A program made the position numbers and the translations under genes. This document shows positions 11,755 through 24,366 of a stretch of 64,000 bases of DNA, piece by piece. The notes under the pieces are model-generated. The model did no database searches. It was not told the DNA's origin and saw only the letters and a list, made by a program, of their open reading frames with translations. The stretch is from Cristatella mucedo (taxonomy: Eukaryota; Bryozoa; Phylactolaemata; Cristatellidae), in contig WPIO01000058.1 in the NCBI GenBank assembly GCA_009760855.2, forward strand, positions 661,001 to 725,000, written 5' to 3'. How positions within the stretch are numbered: the first letter of the stretch is position 1; every line of letters starts with the position of its first letter.

Positions 11755-12007
11755 ATTCTGACATGGCTTTGCCACGATTGGCCGTCGCTGTAATTGGCCA
11801 TGAAAAGACCTGTCAGGTCGGTTGATCTCGGCCGCTGGTTTTCGTGGCGATCTACTAAAGAGCGGCTGCAATTTAAAGGTCTGCCCCTGCAGCAAGCTTG
11901 TGTTGTTAGTTAGTTGGAATTTTAGTGAATCCGTCATAATCACTCACGACAACACTATCTTATTTCCTGTATTATAGGTATGGGACTACGGTGACGGCAC
12001 AGCAATG
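11755..12007 (+). CDS. Possible exon pair with a PKD-domain-like core
   Basis: Low-confidence gene fragment. A strong acceptor (TTTTTTTCCTTTCAG) precedes a possible 62-nt exon at 11755-11816. Its frame ends EKTCQ, at a weak donor (CAG/GTCGGT). A second acceptor (TTCCTGTATTATAG) precedes a 30-nt segment at 11978-12007, followed by a strong donor (ATG/GTGAGT). The junction is in phase 0, and the microexon reads VWDYGDGTAM, which fits the W-D-[FY]-G-D-G signature of PKD (polycystic kidney disease) beta-sandwich domains in extracellular proteins. Fewer than half of a PKD domain's residues are covered, and no upstream or downstream exon was found. Chance similarity remains possible. Confidence 0.3.
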
Positions 12008-12600
12008 GTGAGTGTCATGTAAAAATATCAAAAAGGTTGAAGTAGTTTGCTAACTTGCATATGTAAATGGACTGTGTGCATAAACAATTTCCTTAACTGC
12101 TTCCAGGTCAGCATCTATACCTGGAAAATGAATAAATATAGTTTTGAAATACGTTTCCACTTGTCCTCCCATTAAAACTGTGCTCCATTTAACTAAGACC
12201 TCTAAGCTAAGAATACGATGCTTCAGCGGGAGTTGCTCACCAGTTAGGGTTAGTGGACACTCGGTGCCGCCGTCCAAAGAGTTTTGCATGATTTGATTTT
12301 TAACGGACTCGGGTTACTTTCCATATAAACCTGTGATTTCTGTTCGTCATTGTGAGCCGCTGAGCCTTCACAGCATCGAATCGGTAACAAGAAGGAGCGA
12401 AACGAGCAGAACATAGGCACGCCCGTCATAGACGACGACGAGAAAAAACCAGCAACTAAGGAAGCCTCTCGGTGCCACACTGCCGAAACTCAACAGAAAC
12501 ATTGCACACGACTAAGTCACGCAGCAGACAGAGACAGAAAAGAAGCCAGGGCAGCTGCGGGCTGTCAGCAAACAGCGAGCGCCTCACTAATATTCTCCAC
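12008..12600. other. Unassigned sequence
   Basis: No convincing exon or repeat. An acceptor-like site at about 12107 opens a frame of only about 22 codons that does not resemble the rest of a PKD domain. Confidence 0.4.
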
Positions 12601-12613
12601 TGAAATTTCTACT

Positions 12614-13085
12614 CCCCCAAAATGGCCAAGCATCGTACCACCCGCTTTTCGGAATCCAACAGTTTACCAATACCTCGTAGAAACCTCAAATCCTTTGGAG
12701 ACCCGTGCATTTAGTTTGTACGCTCCCAACGCCTGGAACTCACTCCCGACTTGCGTCACGACATCCTCTGACTAGACCTCATTTAAAAAGAACTTAAAGA
12801 ACGCACCTATACAGGACAGCTTTTAGTGGGTCCCTACGATTCGTTCTTTATGTGCTTATGCGTGCTGACACTATGCATGCTGCCACTAACCACACTTGCA
12901 TGCTGACCCTGTGCATGTCACCCCTAACCATGTCATTCATTTGTTTGTTTATCAAGCATGATATTATTCACCATTCAATTGCATTTTCCTTTGCAGCAAA
13001 TGTAAAGGGCCTAGAAAGAGATCGAGTTCTCTGGGGGCGCTTTATCAAGTGTATTATTGTTATTATTATTATTATAATTATTACT
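12614..13085 (+). mobile_element. LINE 3' fragment
   Basis: Plus-strand copy. It begins in the coding segment for the KHRTTRFSESN stretch, runs through the C-terminus (with frame damage), 3' UTR and hairpin, and ends in a (TTA)n tail. Confidence 0.9.
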
Positions 13086-13297
13086 AATGACAAGGTAAAA
13101 GGCAGACAGAGACTGAAGGTGCGATTCGAGCACGCGACGACCCAGGTCACCGGACACATCAATTAGGCTGAGCCCAGGTTTACCACTACATCAGAGGACG
13201 ATCAGGCCCGCATTTTCATGCAACCCTGAAATATCTTGTGATATTTTACGGGCGCAAGCTAGTGTAGTACATGCGGCAAGCTAATGGAGCTAACTTG

Positions 13298-13440
13298 TAT
13301 GTTGGTCCAGCGGTTAAAGTGCTCGCCCCGACCAAGGTCTTGCTGAGGTCGCGGGCTCGAGCCCTGAGGTATATGTGAAGTGCCTGAATAGAGATTAAGT
13401 TCTCTTGGGGCGCTATCCAAATGAATTATATTTATGTAAA
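13298..13440 (+). mobile_element. tRNA-derived SINE
   Basis: A box (GCGGTTAAAGTGCTCG) and B box (GGGCTCGAGCC) in the head. The tail has CCTGAATAGAGATTAAG and GGGGCGCTATC and resembles the LINE 3' hairpin. Confidence 0.85.
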
Positions 13441-13874
13441 CCTTTAGTCATAATATTTTTAAGATCTTCCGATGGGTGCGGCAAAAATACCTTGCTGTTA
13501 TGCGTTTCGGAAAAGGTAGCCACCGTAAATTATGTCACCACAACCACAGAGAAAATGTTGTTCTGTTACACATGCATCAGGACTTTAATATATTTCGACA
13601 TGGTTTAGCAACGACTCATGTTTAAGCTATAAGTATTAGTGCCCACACACCTATCCTACTTTCGCCACGTATCTACCCCACCGCCGTGTTGCTAGGACCG
13701 TGGAAGATAGGAGTGCTGTGTAGCAAGACAGCAGAGCCTCTTCGTACTCTCCTTTCAAGCTCCCGCAGTTGATAAATCTCTGCTGACAAATGTAAGTGTT
13801 GGTGACTTTGCTGCATCTTTGTTGCTATGGTGAGTAACTTCTTCAGATTGGAGCACTCTGTTTCTGTAGAGTTA
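13441..13874. other. Unassigned sequence
   Basis: No gene or repeat recognised. Confidence 0.5.
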
Positions 13875-13875
13875 C

Positions 13876-13920
13876 GTGTGTGTGTGTGTGTCTGTGTGCG
13901 TGTGTGTGTGTGTGTGTGTA

Positions 13921-13991
<71 letters not shown>

Positions 13992-14018
13992 ATGTGTGCG
14001 TGTGTGTGTCTGTGTGTG
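13876..14018. repeat. (GT)n microsatellite
   Basis: Long GT run with a few TC, GC and TA interruptions. The Cys-Val and Thr-His frames over it are artefacts. Confidence 0.97.
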
Positions 14019-14424
14019 CGTTCTAATTTGGGCAAGTGTATATACACGAGGGAGCACTCGCAAGATGTGGCTTCTGTATGCGTTCAGTTTAAGTTTTTAC
14101 AAGAATGTGCGCATTGTGCGTAGTAGCAGAACTTGTGGTTATGCTGCATGCATGAAATAAAACGTACACGCGAGTCTTCAGCGAACCGTTTATGTTAACA
14201 GATGCTGCCAAAAGCACAGTGAGCTTGGTGTAATCGGTTGGTGAATTATGGAAGCCAGTAATACAACTACTAATCAAATATGTACAATCAATCTTTGTAG
14301 TTGTAACGGACAGCGGTTGTCCGATACCTAGACACAACATAAAAGTCAAACTAAATCTCCATGCTGAGCAGTGTCGCTTCTCCTAAATTTTCATTTCCAT
14401 GTACATATGCACTGAGACTTAAGG

Positions 14425-15195
14425 AGTTATGAGCAAACCAAGTGTGGTTCAGAAATTGGAAAGGTTAACCAAAGTGACCTTTTCTAAGACGACCACATCA
14501 GCTCTATAGTTTAGTCTGCATATTTTTAGCTACTTAGCATTGCTAAAATTTGGGGTTGTTTTGACAGGGATATCACATTTAACTTGGTCCATGTACGTGT
14601 GACATCTCGTCTTGACTTCTAAAAAACATTGCTTGTTGATCTACCAGCCTGTACAATCAGGTACTTACAGCTGATGAAAAAATCCGCAGCTAGGCGTGTC
14701 TGTCGTGAGCGTCGCAGTTGCCACTTCGCGCCACTTCTCGCCTGCCTCCACTGGCTCCCAGTGAAGCAACGCATCGACTTCAAGATTTTATCACTCGCTT
14801 TGAGTTCACTTCATTCTTTGGCTTCAGCCTCCCTATCAGATCTACTCCCCACCAGGCTAAGCATTGTACCACACGCTTTTTGGAATATAATCGTTTACCT
14901 ACAACTCGTTTGAATGTCAAATCTTTCGGGAGACCGTGCCTTTAGTTCGTATTGTCGACAACCTAACTCACTTCCGACTTGCGTCACGATAGCCGCTGAC
15001 TTGACGACATTTAAAATGAAGCTAAAAATGCATCTATTTATCGTAGCATTTAGTGGGTCGATGTTATTTGTCCGTTGTTAGCTCATGCGTATGACACTGT
15101 GCATGCTGCCACTAAACAAATTTGCATGCTGACCCTGTGCATGTCACCTCTCACTATGTTACGCTTATTTCATTGTTCATGGGGCATGCTACCAC
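14425..15195 (+). mobile_element. Decayed LINE copy
   Basis: Plus-strand remnant running from the VMGKPSV-coding region to the 3' UTR. The order of blocks matches the main family, with many indels, and there is no hairpin or TTA tail at its 3' end. Confidence 0.8.
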
Positions 15196-15199
15196 TACG

Positions 15200-15720
15200 A
15201 TATCACCCACCTGGTCGGACTTCCGTGATCTGAAAGATTGAGCAACCTGTGGCGATTGCTGAATAAGAAACCTGGTCTCAGATCTACGATCAATAGTGCA
15301 GGGTGTCATCTATATATCTATCAGAGAATACATACACGGGCTTCTCTTGAACAACCTAGTCGCAAATAAATAGCCCTTCGTTTTATGAAGATCGTGAGTT
15401 TAGCAGGCAAAATTTATTACACTGTCCCCCCGCCCCCGGCCCGCATCTAGGAGGCCGCACGGAGCAAAGCACCGTGTATCTGACCTTTTCGAGGCAAGGA
15501 TTTTCGGAAGGACCGCATAAGCGATTGCCGTCGGACGCATCTCAAGCGACGACATGCCAAAGCGGTATGAAAATGCTTGAAAGTATTAGCAATCACTGAT
15601 TTACAAGCGGATTAGGAATCGTACGCGTCACAGAGTTCATGCTTTGACGATTGTGTAAAAAGGGCCAACCCAAGGAATGGCGAGTCAGTTTTATTTTGGA
15701 CTTTAAACTAGTGAATCATA
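15200..15720. other. Unassigned sequence
   Basis: Contains a C-rich patch at 15424-15442. No gene was recognised. Confidence 0.5.
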
Positions 15721-15724
15721 CGCT

Positions 15725-15726
15725 CG

Positions 15727-15791
<65 letters not shown>
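15725..15791. repeat. (GCC)n trinucleotide repeat
   Basis: About 22 nearly pure GCC units (one CAC interruption), followed by about 330 bp of CpG-rich sequence. Confidence 0.97.
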
Positions 15792-16150
15792 CCACCGGAG
15801 CCTTGCCGAGGGGTGCAGTAGAATGATCCTGCAGTTGCGGAGTTGCGCACCACTTTCCGCCGCCGCCGCTTCTGATGACGTCTGGCGCTTCCCAAAACGT
15901 GTGAAGGGCCGAATTTTCGAGAGGCGGCGGCAGCCGGAGCACGTCGAATTCCCATGAGCGCTGTCTCGGCGCGCCCTCCGACGGCTGGCACCGCCAGCCT
16001 GCGGAGGCAAGTCTCTGGCGTGCGGCTAGCACGCCGGCGAGTCGCGCGGCGCCTTCTTCGGGGCTGAGCGCCTTTCGTGCCAACATCTGTGCATTAGATC
16101 GCGTCCGGTAAGCCGCCGACTGGATTGCTGCTGTTGCTTCGCTCTCCCTG
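15792..16150. other. CpG-rich unassigned sequence
   Basis: High CpG density beside the GCC repeat, with open frames on several strands and none recognisable. Confidence 0.4.
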
Positions 16151-16193
<43 letters not shown>

Positions 16194-16214
16194 TTCTCTC
16201 TCTCTCTCTCTCTG
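16151..16214. repeat. (CT)n microsatellite
   Basis: Nearly pure CT run. Confidence 0.97.
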
Positions 16215-16471
16215 CCGCTTTCGCACGCGAGCAGCGCCTCGGCTAGGCGCCCTTCCCACGCCTTAAGCGCCACGCCCTTACAAAGAGGCAGACAGCGTCG
16301 GGCGCACTATTGGAAATGCTCTGCAGCCAGCGCATTGTGTTACACAGTGCGGCATGAGGCACCTTCGCGTCGTGAGACCTCGCGGAAGCACGTTTGGGCT
16401 GTGCAGGCTTGTTGTGCACGTGTTGTGCCTTAGTGCGAACGCACGTTTGCCCAACGGCGTTTGTGCGAACG

Positions 16472-16475
<4 letters not shown>

Positions 16476-16517
<42 letters not shown>

Positions 16518-16551
16518 CGTCTCTCTCGCTCGTCTCTCTCTCGCTCTCTCC

Positions 16552-16636
<85 letters not shown>

Positions 16637-16672
16637 CTCCCTTCTCTCTCTCGCTCTCACTCTCAATCTACT
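16476..16672. repeat. (CT)n microsatellite, interrupted
   Basis: About 200 bp of CT with CGCT, CCT and TTCT interruptions. Ser/Leu- and Arg/Glu-rich frames over it are artefacts. Confidence 0.97.
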
Positions 16673-16839
16673 CTATCTATACATACACTTACTTATATAC
16701 GGACATGCTATATATTTAGGTATATAAGTCGATCAAAGAAAAGCTTCGCTAACACGGTAAGCCGCGAACGCCACATTGTGTCTTCATTCGAGGCAACCGC
16801 CGAAGACAGCCGTTTTAGATGGCTGCATAGCCGGTGTCT

Positions 16840-17510
16840 CACTAATGACTGTGACACAGCTGCCCTCTCCACAATACACGTCGGGAAACTGAAGTTTTGA
16901 CTCCAAATAACAAAGAATGATGTTACGGGTGTACCTACCTAATTCCACGAAGTTGCGCTTGCACGTTCTCTTGCTGCGGATGGCCTCATATGGCCGGCCA
17001 GCCAGCCTTTTTCACATATTAGAACGGCGATCCTGCTGCCATTGCCACAAATGCTTCGTACAACTGATGTTTTGATTTCTAAGTATGTAGAGCAGTATGC
17101 AAAGTTTACGCACAAAATTTCATGCGATATTGGGCTTGCGCGTTTTCATGCTATGGCCCAGGCCCGTCAGCCTCTCTATATAATTGAAATGCGATACAGC
17201 TGCCATTTCTAAAAGAAGCGATGCTCAACAGCGGTATATTATGGCAATCAGTGATCAGGGTTGCGGGTTGAACCACCAAATTTCATGCCATTTCATGCCA
17301 TAGCGCACGCACGTTCCGATGCAATGGCCCGGCTAGGTCTGCACTTGCAAACTGCGATACAGCTACTATTTATAAATAAGCGTCGAGAAACTGTAGTTTT
17401 AATTGCCTACAAAAGCAAACAGTGTTCCGTGTTTAACTAAAAAATGCAATGAGATTTTGCTGGCTCGGTATTAAGCTATTACCTCTTATGGCCCGAGCTA
17501 TGGAGGCTAT
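16840..17510 (+). repeat. Degenerate tandem repeat, 150-175-bp unit, about 4 copies
   Basis: Units start near 16857, 17031, 17198 and 17349 with a CAGCTGCCATT-like block. Each then runs through an AAATTTCATG-like block and a GCACGTTCTCATGCTATGGCC-like block in the same order. Copies are strongly diverged. An inverted copy follows at 17590-17860. No coding frame runs through it. Confidence 0.6.
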
Positions 17511-17589
17511 AGCATTAGAAAACTCGTACTCAATTTAATGGAATGTGGAGTGGGTAAAGTCAAAACACTTCTTTTTTTAAAGTCTAGAT

Positions 17590-17860
17590 GCGGCAGCTTT
17601 TTGTGGGAATGGCAGCTTTAATGCTGTTCGAATTTTTTGGACTTCCGTTTCAGTAGGGCAATAAAAAAGCCATAGCATGAGAACGCGAAAACTAAATCTT
17701 GAAATGAAATTGAGAGGGTAAACTTGGCATACTGCTCTCTATCATTCGGAATCAAAGCTATAGCTTTGCGAAGTATTCGTGGAAATGGCAGCTGAATCGC
17801 CGTTCCAATGAGTAAAAAGGCTTGCTGGCCCAGGTTATTTGGGGCCTTAGCACGAGCAAG
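17590..17860 (-). repeat. Inverted copy of the 150-175-bp repeat
   Basis: Its reverse complement aligns best with the unit at about 17000-17170. Shared blocks include GGAACGGCGAT, GAGAGCAGTATGC, AAGTTTAC and TCTCATGCTATGGC. Confidence 0.6.
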
Positions 17861-18625
17861 ATTTCGCACTGGTGACTTTTGCTTTGAGTTGCGAGCTGAA
17901 ATTCGGATTACGAGCCAGCTTCAGATACTCGACCTCTAGTTGCCGCAGCGAACGTCACACTGCGTGTGGCTACTCAGGCCAATAAGGGTAGGGCAGCGAA
18001 CGACATTCTGTTGCAAGACGCTGCCCAACAACCCAAGTGTAACGCCAAGCACACGCGTATTGGTTCGCTCCCAGACAGACTTGAGCGGGCTGTCGTGGTG
18101 CTTGGACGCACAAGATCGCCAGACTTCGGTTTTAAATTTGGCTACGGCAGGAACAGCGAAGTACGTACTGCACTCTATTTAGGCATTATCATCGTGTGAG
18201 AGTTCGTCGCATGACTGATAAACAATCGGCGCGTCCGCATAAAAGCCCAGCCAATAAACCGAAAGCGAGGAAAGGCCGGTGAAAAAGGCGAAAATCGGCG
18301 AAAAAGACTCGGATATTCATGTCAGCTTTTCTCCTCTAATTCTATTATCATCTTAAAGTCGTCTGATCTCCAAGCTTCTCCTGTACAGTAGGAATAATGA
18401 AACCCGTTTATTGCAAGACATTCTTATGTATTTTATTTGAAATATTTGCTTTTTAGAAGTACATTTTTTAATTTAAAATCATGCGACAAAATATGCAGAG
18501 TTTGTTTGGGGCTTCGGAGCAGATTAGTGGCATTTCAATTCATTTCATTGGGGAAAATTGATTTGTGTAATTTTAGTTACGAGCACAGGCCCAGAACGAA
18601 TTAAACTCGTATATATATATAAATA
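17861..18625. other. Unassigned sequence
   Basis: No gene or repeat recognised. Two overlapping frames of 77-80 codons near 17940-18199 have no recognisable motifs. Confidence 0.4.
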
Positions 18626-18633
18626 TGCCTGTG

Positions 18634-18673
<40 letters not shown>

Positions 18674-18712
18674 TGTGCGTGCGTGCGTGTGTGCGTGTGT
18701 GTGTGTGAGTGT
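18606..18712. repeat. TA then (TGCG)n microsatellite
   Basis: A short TA run, then about 18 TGCG-type tetranucleotides grading into GT. Confidence 0.96.
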
Positions 18713-18835
18713 AACAAATATAATGGCAGGGATATCAGATGTACGGCTATGCCTAAATAGCTCTAGTTTGTAGCTATAATAGTAATAATAATAATAGAAG
18801 TAGGTTCTGTATATCAGTTGAAATCTTTTGATTAT

Positions 18836-19138
18836 CAAGCCTGACTTGGCCACATTTAAAGAAATTAAAAACGCACCTATTTAGCTCAGCATTTATTGGG
18901 TTCCTGTGATTCGACCCTTGTGCGCTTATGCGTGCTGACACTGTGCATGCAGCCACTAACCACACTTGCATGCTGACCCTGTGCATGTCATCCATAGGCC
19001 ATGTTATTCTTGTTGTTTATTGAACAGGCTAACACTCGATCGTGTTTCCTTTGCAGCAAATGTAAAGCCCATAGAAAGAGGTTGAGTTATCTGAGGGCGC
19101 TTTATAAAGTCTGTTATTGTTATTATTTTTATTATGTT
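18836..19138 (+). mobile_element. LINE 3' fragment
   Basis: Plus-strand copy of the last codons, 3' UTR, hairpin and (TTA)n tail. Confidence 0.88.
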
Positions 19139-19200
19139 TAATGCCCTAAGAGTACCTTTGCTCTATTTAGGTGCTTTACGGTTCACTTCAAGATAACCGT
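19139..19200 (-). mobile_element. SINE/LINE tail remnant
   Basis: Reverse-strand tail with GCCCTAAGAGTACC and CTATTTAGGTGCTTTAC, abutting the LINE tail on its left. Confidence 0.45.
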
Positions 19201-19459
19201 TACCCAAGGTTTGTTGGTGTGCGTGTTCATTGACGATTAACAGTACACAGTCAGGCTATTGACTATTTATTTCGCCGCCACAGGAGAGATTAGAAGAGAA
19301 GCGGTCCGATCAGGCCAAACGGCAGGCAGAGAAGGTTGCATTCGCTTAGCCCAAGAGGCAGGAGGGAAGTGGGTGTCCTTAGTCTGTCACAGCAAGACGG
19401 CTGTGGGTTCGGGCGCGTCTGACCTTGAAAGGATTGGCCTCATAGCTGGTGACTAAAGG

Positions 19460-20030
19460 TTATTCACATCACGTGTCACGGAATCAAGACTGGAAAGGCA
19501 AACAAGTACGAGCCATAGGCCAACATGCTAAAGCAAACATGAAGAGAAACCCACGAAGCCACCGTTAGGATCTCAGGCCAGTAACAGCTATTGAATGACG
19601 CGCAGGTGAATGAGCTGGCAAAACTTGGACAGGAGCAAGAAGAAAATTTCCTTCGGGGCGAAGAGAAGGTTGACCGGAGCAGATGCATCTCTACACTTAA
19701 AAGATTGAAGGTCAATGCAGGTAATGACCAAAGCCGGAAGCGCTCGACTTTCGGCGGCGCCTGCGAGCTGTAGGTTTGATGTTCAAAAGATTTCTATTTA
19801 CAGCGAGGGGCGGAGAGACGACCAGATACTGAGGAGCATGTGGGGCGAGAACTCAGTGAAGGACCAAGGAGGTCGAATGAGTAAGTAGGTAGGTAGGCAG
19901 GTGCTAGTGAGCGAAATGACTGGCAAGCCAGACTGGGACTCTTGAATTCGATTCAATGGGACCAGTGAAGCTCAGAATGAACTGGTGTGACTGGCATCTA
20001 AGCCGCTGACTGTGAGACAGACCGGCAGGC
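19460..20030. other. Unassigned sequence
   Basis: No gene or repeat recognised, apart from a short GTAG run at 19881-19902. Confidence 0.4.
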
Positions 20031-20034
20031 GAGC

Positions 20035-20440
20035 CTGATTTTTGCACCAGTAGAAGAAGACTAATGGCACAGACCGGGTGTCACGAATAAAGAAAATTGC
20101 CTCAATATCGACGCTGCGTCGGAAACGCGTGAACAAGTTTGGCTGCCGTGCGCATAATTAGGAAGGCCCGGATTTTGGCGAGGCTCCTCGAGCTGGAAGT
20201 AGTTCAACTTTATTGTGGATGAAATGTGCTTGTGCAATCGCAAAAGGATACCGGCAGACGTCACCGGACTGATGCTAACTGGGCCAATCTTGAGAGTTGG
20301 CTATTCAAACTTCCGGGTGGATCACGATTTTCCTATTACTACTAAGTCGGCCTTATTATCGCTTAGCTTCAGAAATAAGTAGACATCCAAAAGCGAGTGT
20401 CACCGTCGCAGGCGGCGAGGTAAATAAGTGACTTGGGTGA
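20035..20440 (-). mobile_element. Decayed LINE copy
   Basis: Reverse-strand remnant. The TTTGCACCAG, ATGTGCTTGTGCAATCGC and GGGCCAATCTTGAGAGTT blocks follow the order of the main family. Confidence 0.6.
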
Positions 20441-20799
20441 GGAGCTAAGCTTAGAAAGGTCTCAGGATAGGCAGAGTTCGGCCTAGAAGCTAGATCAGTA
20501 GAGACAGATGTGAATTAGATACGGAAAAAAGAGCACGGCTAGCAGTCTGGAAGGGGCGGCAGGTAGCCAGGCGGTGGAGTCCTTTATCTGCTAACTTTTT
20601 GCTGCAACGAATTTGGAGAAGCGCTCTGCTGACTCTCCATTGGCATCGCTGTGGATTGTGCCGGTATTCTGTGAGAGTCTTAGAAAATGGTCGGCGGTGA
20701 ACATTAACATCTTTGAGCGATCAATCTGCGATTCGACTATTTCTCTACAAAAATGCTCGCTTAGCCCTAGCTAAGTAGTGGCCCGGCGAAGCCACTGGC

Positions 20800-22125
20800 T
20801 GGGCCAGAGCGAGCACGCGCACGCCTCGCTCGCGGACGTGCCCGCACGCGCGCGCGCGCGCTCAAAGATTACAACTCGATCAATCCGCTCGCAGTCTCAT
20901 CCGGGTTTTTTTCCCGTCCGGGTGCTCACGCTGCATTTCGCCGCTCGTCGATAAAAGCAACAACCGGCCGCAGTGCGAGTCGTGACGAGCGAGAAGGTCA
21001 GATCGATCGATCCGGAGCGACGCGCATTCCTGCTCTCGCTCAGCGTCCACTCTGGAGGCTCGCTGGCAGAGCACTCGCCGCCGAGGCACGAGTGCGCGCT
21101 GCCGTTGACCGGAAAGAGGCAGCGAAAAAGACGCGCGCGAGGACATCGGCAAGCGGCGGCGGCAGCGCAGGCAGGAGGCAGCGCGCTTCCGCCGCACACG
21201 AGGCAGCGCAGGACGCAGCCCGGAGCTTCTCTTCTCTACGGACAGCTAGCAGTAGCAGCCGGCGGACGGCTGCCGCGACGGACGGGCACTCGAAGCTTCC
21301 CCGCTCGACGACACGCCACAATGTCGAGCGCTCAGCGAAAACGAGGCCGGCCCGCTCGCACTCTTCCCTCTTACCCGCTCGCCGTTCCGCCCTTCTCGCC
21401 TCGCGAGCTGCTGCGGCGCGGCAGGGAAAGCGCACGACCGCGAGGAGTAAGCCAATAAGCAAAAAAGCCGGCCATCGCCAAGGAGCCCCTTGCAGCGGTT
21501 CGAAGATCTCGTTCCGCGGGCGCGCCCGTCCCGGCGAGTTCCAATCTCGAGCCCGGGCAGGCCGAGGTGAGCGTGCGGCTGCCTTAACGATCGCAGCAGC
21601 GGTGCTCTCGTCCGGCTCTGTCCCACGCTGCGAGCGCGTTGCGCCTCATAGCCCTGGCTTTTACCCGCCCTGTCGCGTCTTGGCATCCTGCCCACCGCCG
21701 CCGCCGCCGCAGCTGCTGCTGCCGCCGCCGCCGACGTTGAAAAAGTGGCGCGGGCGCGCCGATTCGGTTTTTTGAGCCAGACCGTTCCCTTATCCGATCT
21801 CTTCGCCAAGTCGCCGATCGTAGCCACTGTCGTCTTCCGCTGATCCGCGACGGCGCTCCTTAGCTGCGATCTGCGTCAGTGCGACCTGCCTGCGAGAAGG
21901 TGCTAGAGCGCTGCTGCTGCGGCGGCATCTCTTACAGGGCTTCGGCGAGGGCTGAGCTCTTGCGGGCGGCCCTGTTTCGGCAGGGAGTGGCGCGCCCAAA
22001 CCGGAGCCAGACTGCTGGAGGTCTAAGGAACTGTGTCCGGGGCAGTGCTGTGCGGTCGCGGAGAATCGCTGCGTGCAGCTGGTGACGGGAAGCCCGATGC
22101 CACCATGTCGAAGCAAATTCGCTGG
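20800..22125 (+). promoter_or_regulatory. CpG island with a possible TATA promoter
   Basis: About 1.3 kb of very CpG-dense sequence. A GATAAAAG box at 20949 lies about 30 bp before a GCAGTG initiator-like site. No ATG occurs from there until 21321, which has A at -3 and opens a 45-codon frame containing KRGRPAR. A strong donor-like site (CCGAG/GTGAGC) follows at 21566/21567. This looks like the 5' end of a gene, but no downstream exon was identified and the frame may be spurious. Confidence 0.35.
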
Positions 22126-22261
22126 CCGCTGCGGGCACTTCGAGGTTGCGTGAACAGCACTCGAAGCAGCAGTCGACGCATAGAGCCATTTTCGAGACCA
22201 GAGCAGGATTTATGCAGGGTGGGCTTTAATTCGTGCTTCAAAGCAGCTTCAATTCGTGCTT

Positions 22262-22810
22262 CAGACCAGTGCACATTGTTAGCACGCACAAGCACACACA
22301 CAGAGAAGAATTCGCACGCACCCAGCCAATCCGCTAGGAGGTGCATTTTTAGCCTCTTTTTGAGTCTCCCAGAGTCAGAGATGTCCTGGTGTCTACCTGG
22401 GTGTGTTTTAGCTTCGGGAGCATAAGAACTAAATTCACGGTCTCCCAGAAATTTGAGGTTGGTTAGACGAGCAGCTATAAGATTTGAGTCTGGAAAGTGG
22501 GTGGTACTATGCCTAGCCTCATGCAAAATATTTCTGATATGTAGGCTAGAGCCACAGTATGAAAGGACTTGAAAGTGAGTGACAGAATCTCGAAGTCGAC
22601 ATGAACCTTGATTGGGAGCCAGCGCCGGTCGGAGAGAAATGGGACTATGAGGAAACGAAGACGCTCGCGATAGACAAGCCTACAAACAGAGTTTTGAGAC
22701 CACTGTAAGCGCCTGATTACATCGGGCGGAAAATCTGGGAGTGGTGACTTAATAGATACAAAGTCGAGACGGGATATCGTACATTATTGACTAACTTGGA
22801 TGGCCTATCC
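22262..22810 (-). mobile_element. Decayed LINE copy
   Basis: Reverse-strand remnant of the main or a sister family, covering the 3' UTR to the mid C-terminal region with indels. Its right part still shows the LRLV-type segment. Confidence 0.75.
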
Positions 22811-22829
22811 CGTCCTACTAGCTTAGCTC

Positions 22830-23440
22830 GTCGCTTCCCGCTGAACCGCTAGAGAAGAACTATAGTCACGTGATCAAGGTTCAGCGGACCGCAGTCACTT
22901 GGCTGCCTGGTAACAACGCAACGGCGCGCTCGTGTAAGCTAGCTGTGCGAGGCGCGAACCGAGCAATTAAGTAGCCCACGCTTAGCTGCGGGCAGCGGGC
23001 GATATCGGCCGGTGCGAGTTTGAAAGAACTGTTTGAACTCTGGGTGATGCTAGCCCAAACGCTCCGACAGCGCCCACACGACCATGTGGCCCTGGAAACG
23101 AGCAGGTGCATTTGCTTGGTCGGAGAGGCTTTTTCAACTGAGAAAAAAAAGAATTTGCTCCGTAGAGCCACACGCGGTGCTGGCCAATCAGGTGTATTAT
23201 CATTTCGTCATCTGGAGATAAGAACGGTAGTGTTGCTTCACTTGGAGCACCGCAGCTGTGCGTTACCGACGACTCTCGTCTCGATAACTCACGTCTACAT
23301 GCCACGAGCTGAGCGAGATTCCATCCATTTATAGATTATCTGCATAACCTGACGCGTGATGACGCAAAATCCGTCGACTGATACTGGCAAAGTGAGGCGG
23401 AAGTTGCTGCCTTGCACGCGGCCGTAACCGGCTCGCTGTT
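22830..23440. other. Unassigned sequence
   Basis: No gene recognised. Open frames on both strands are short and lack motifs. Confidence 0.4.
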
Positions 23441-23445
23441 CGGTG

Positions 23446-24366
<921 letters not shown>

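Noticed and set aside
13298-13375. tRNA-like sequence with A and B boxes (also at 44088, 34694, 49662)
   Set aside because: No acceptor-stem pairing was seen and all are followed by the same LINE-like tail, so these are SINE heads, not tRNA genes.
13876-14018. Regular short repeats that could be mistaken for a CRISPR array
   Set aside because: Dinucleotide microsatellite without spacers, in a eukaryotic genome.
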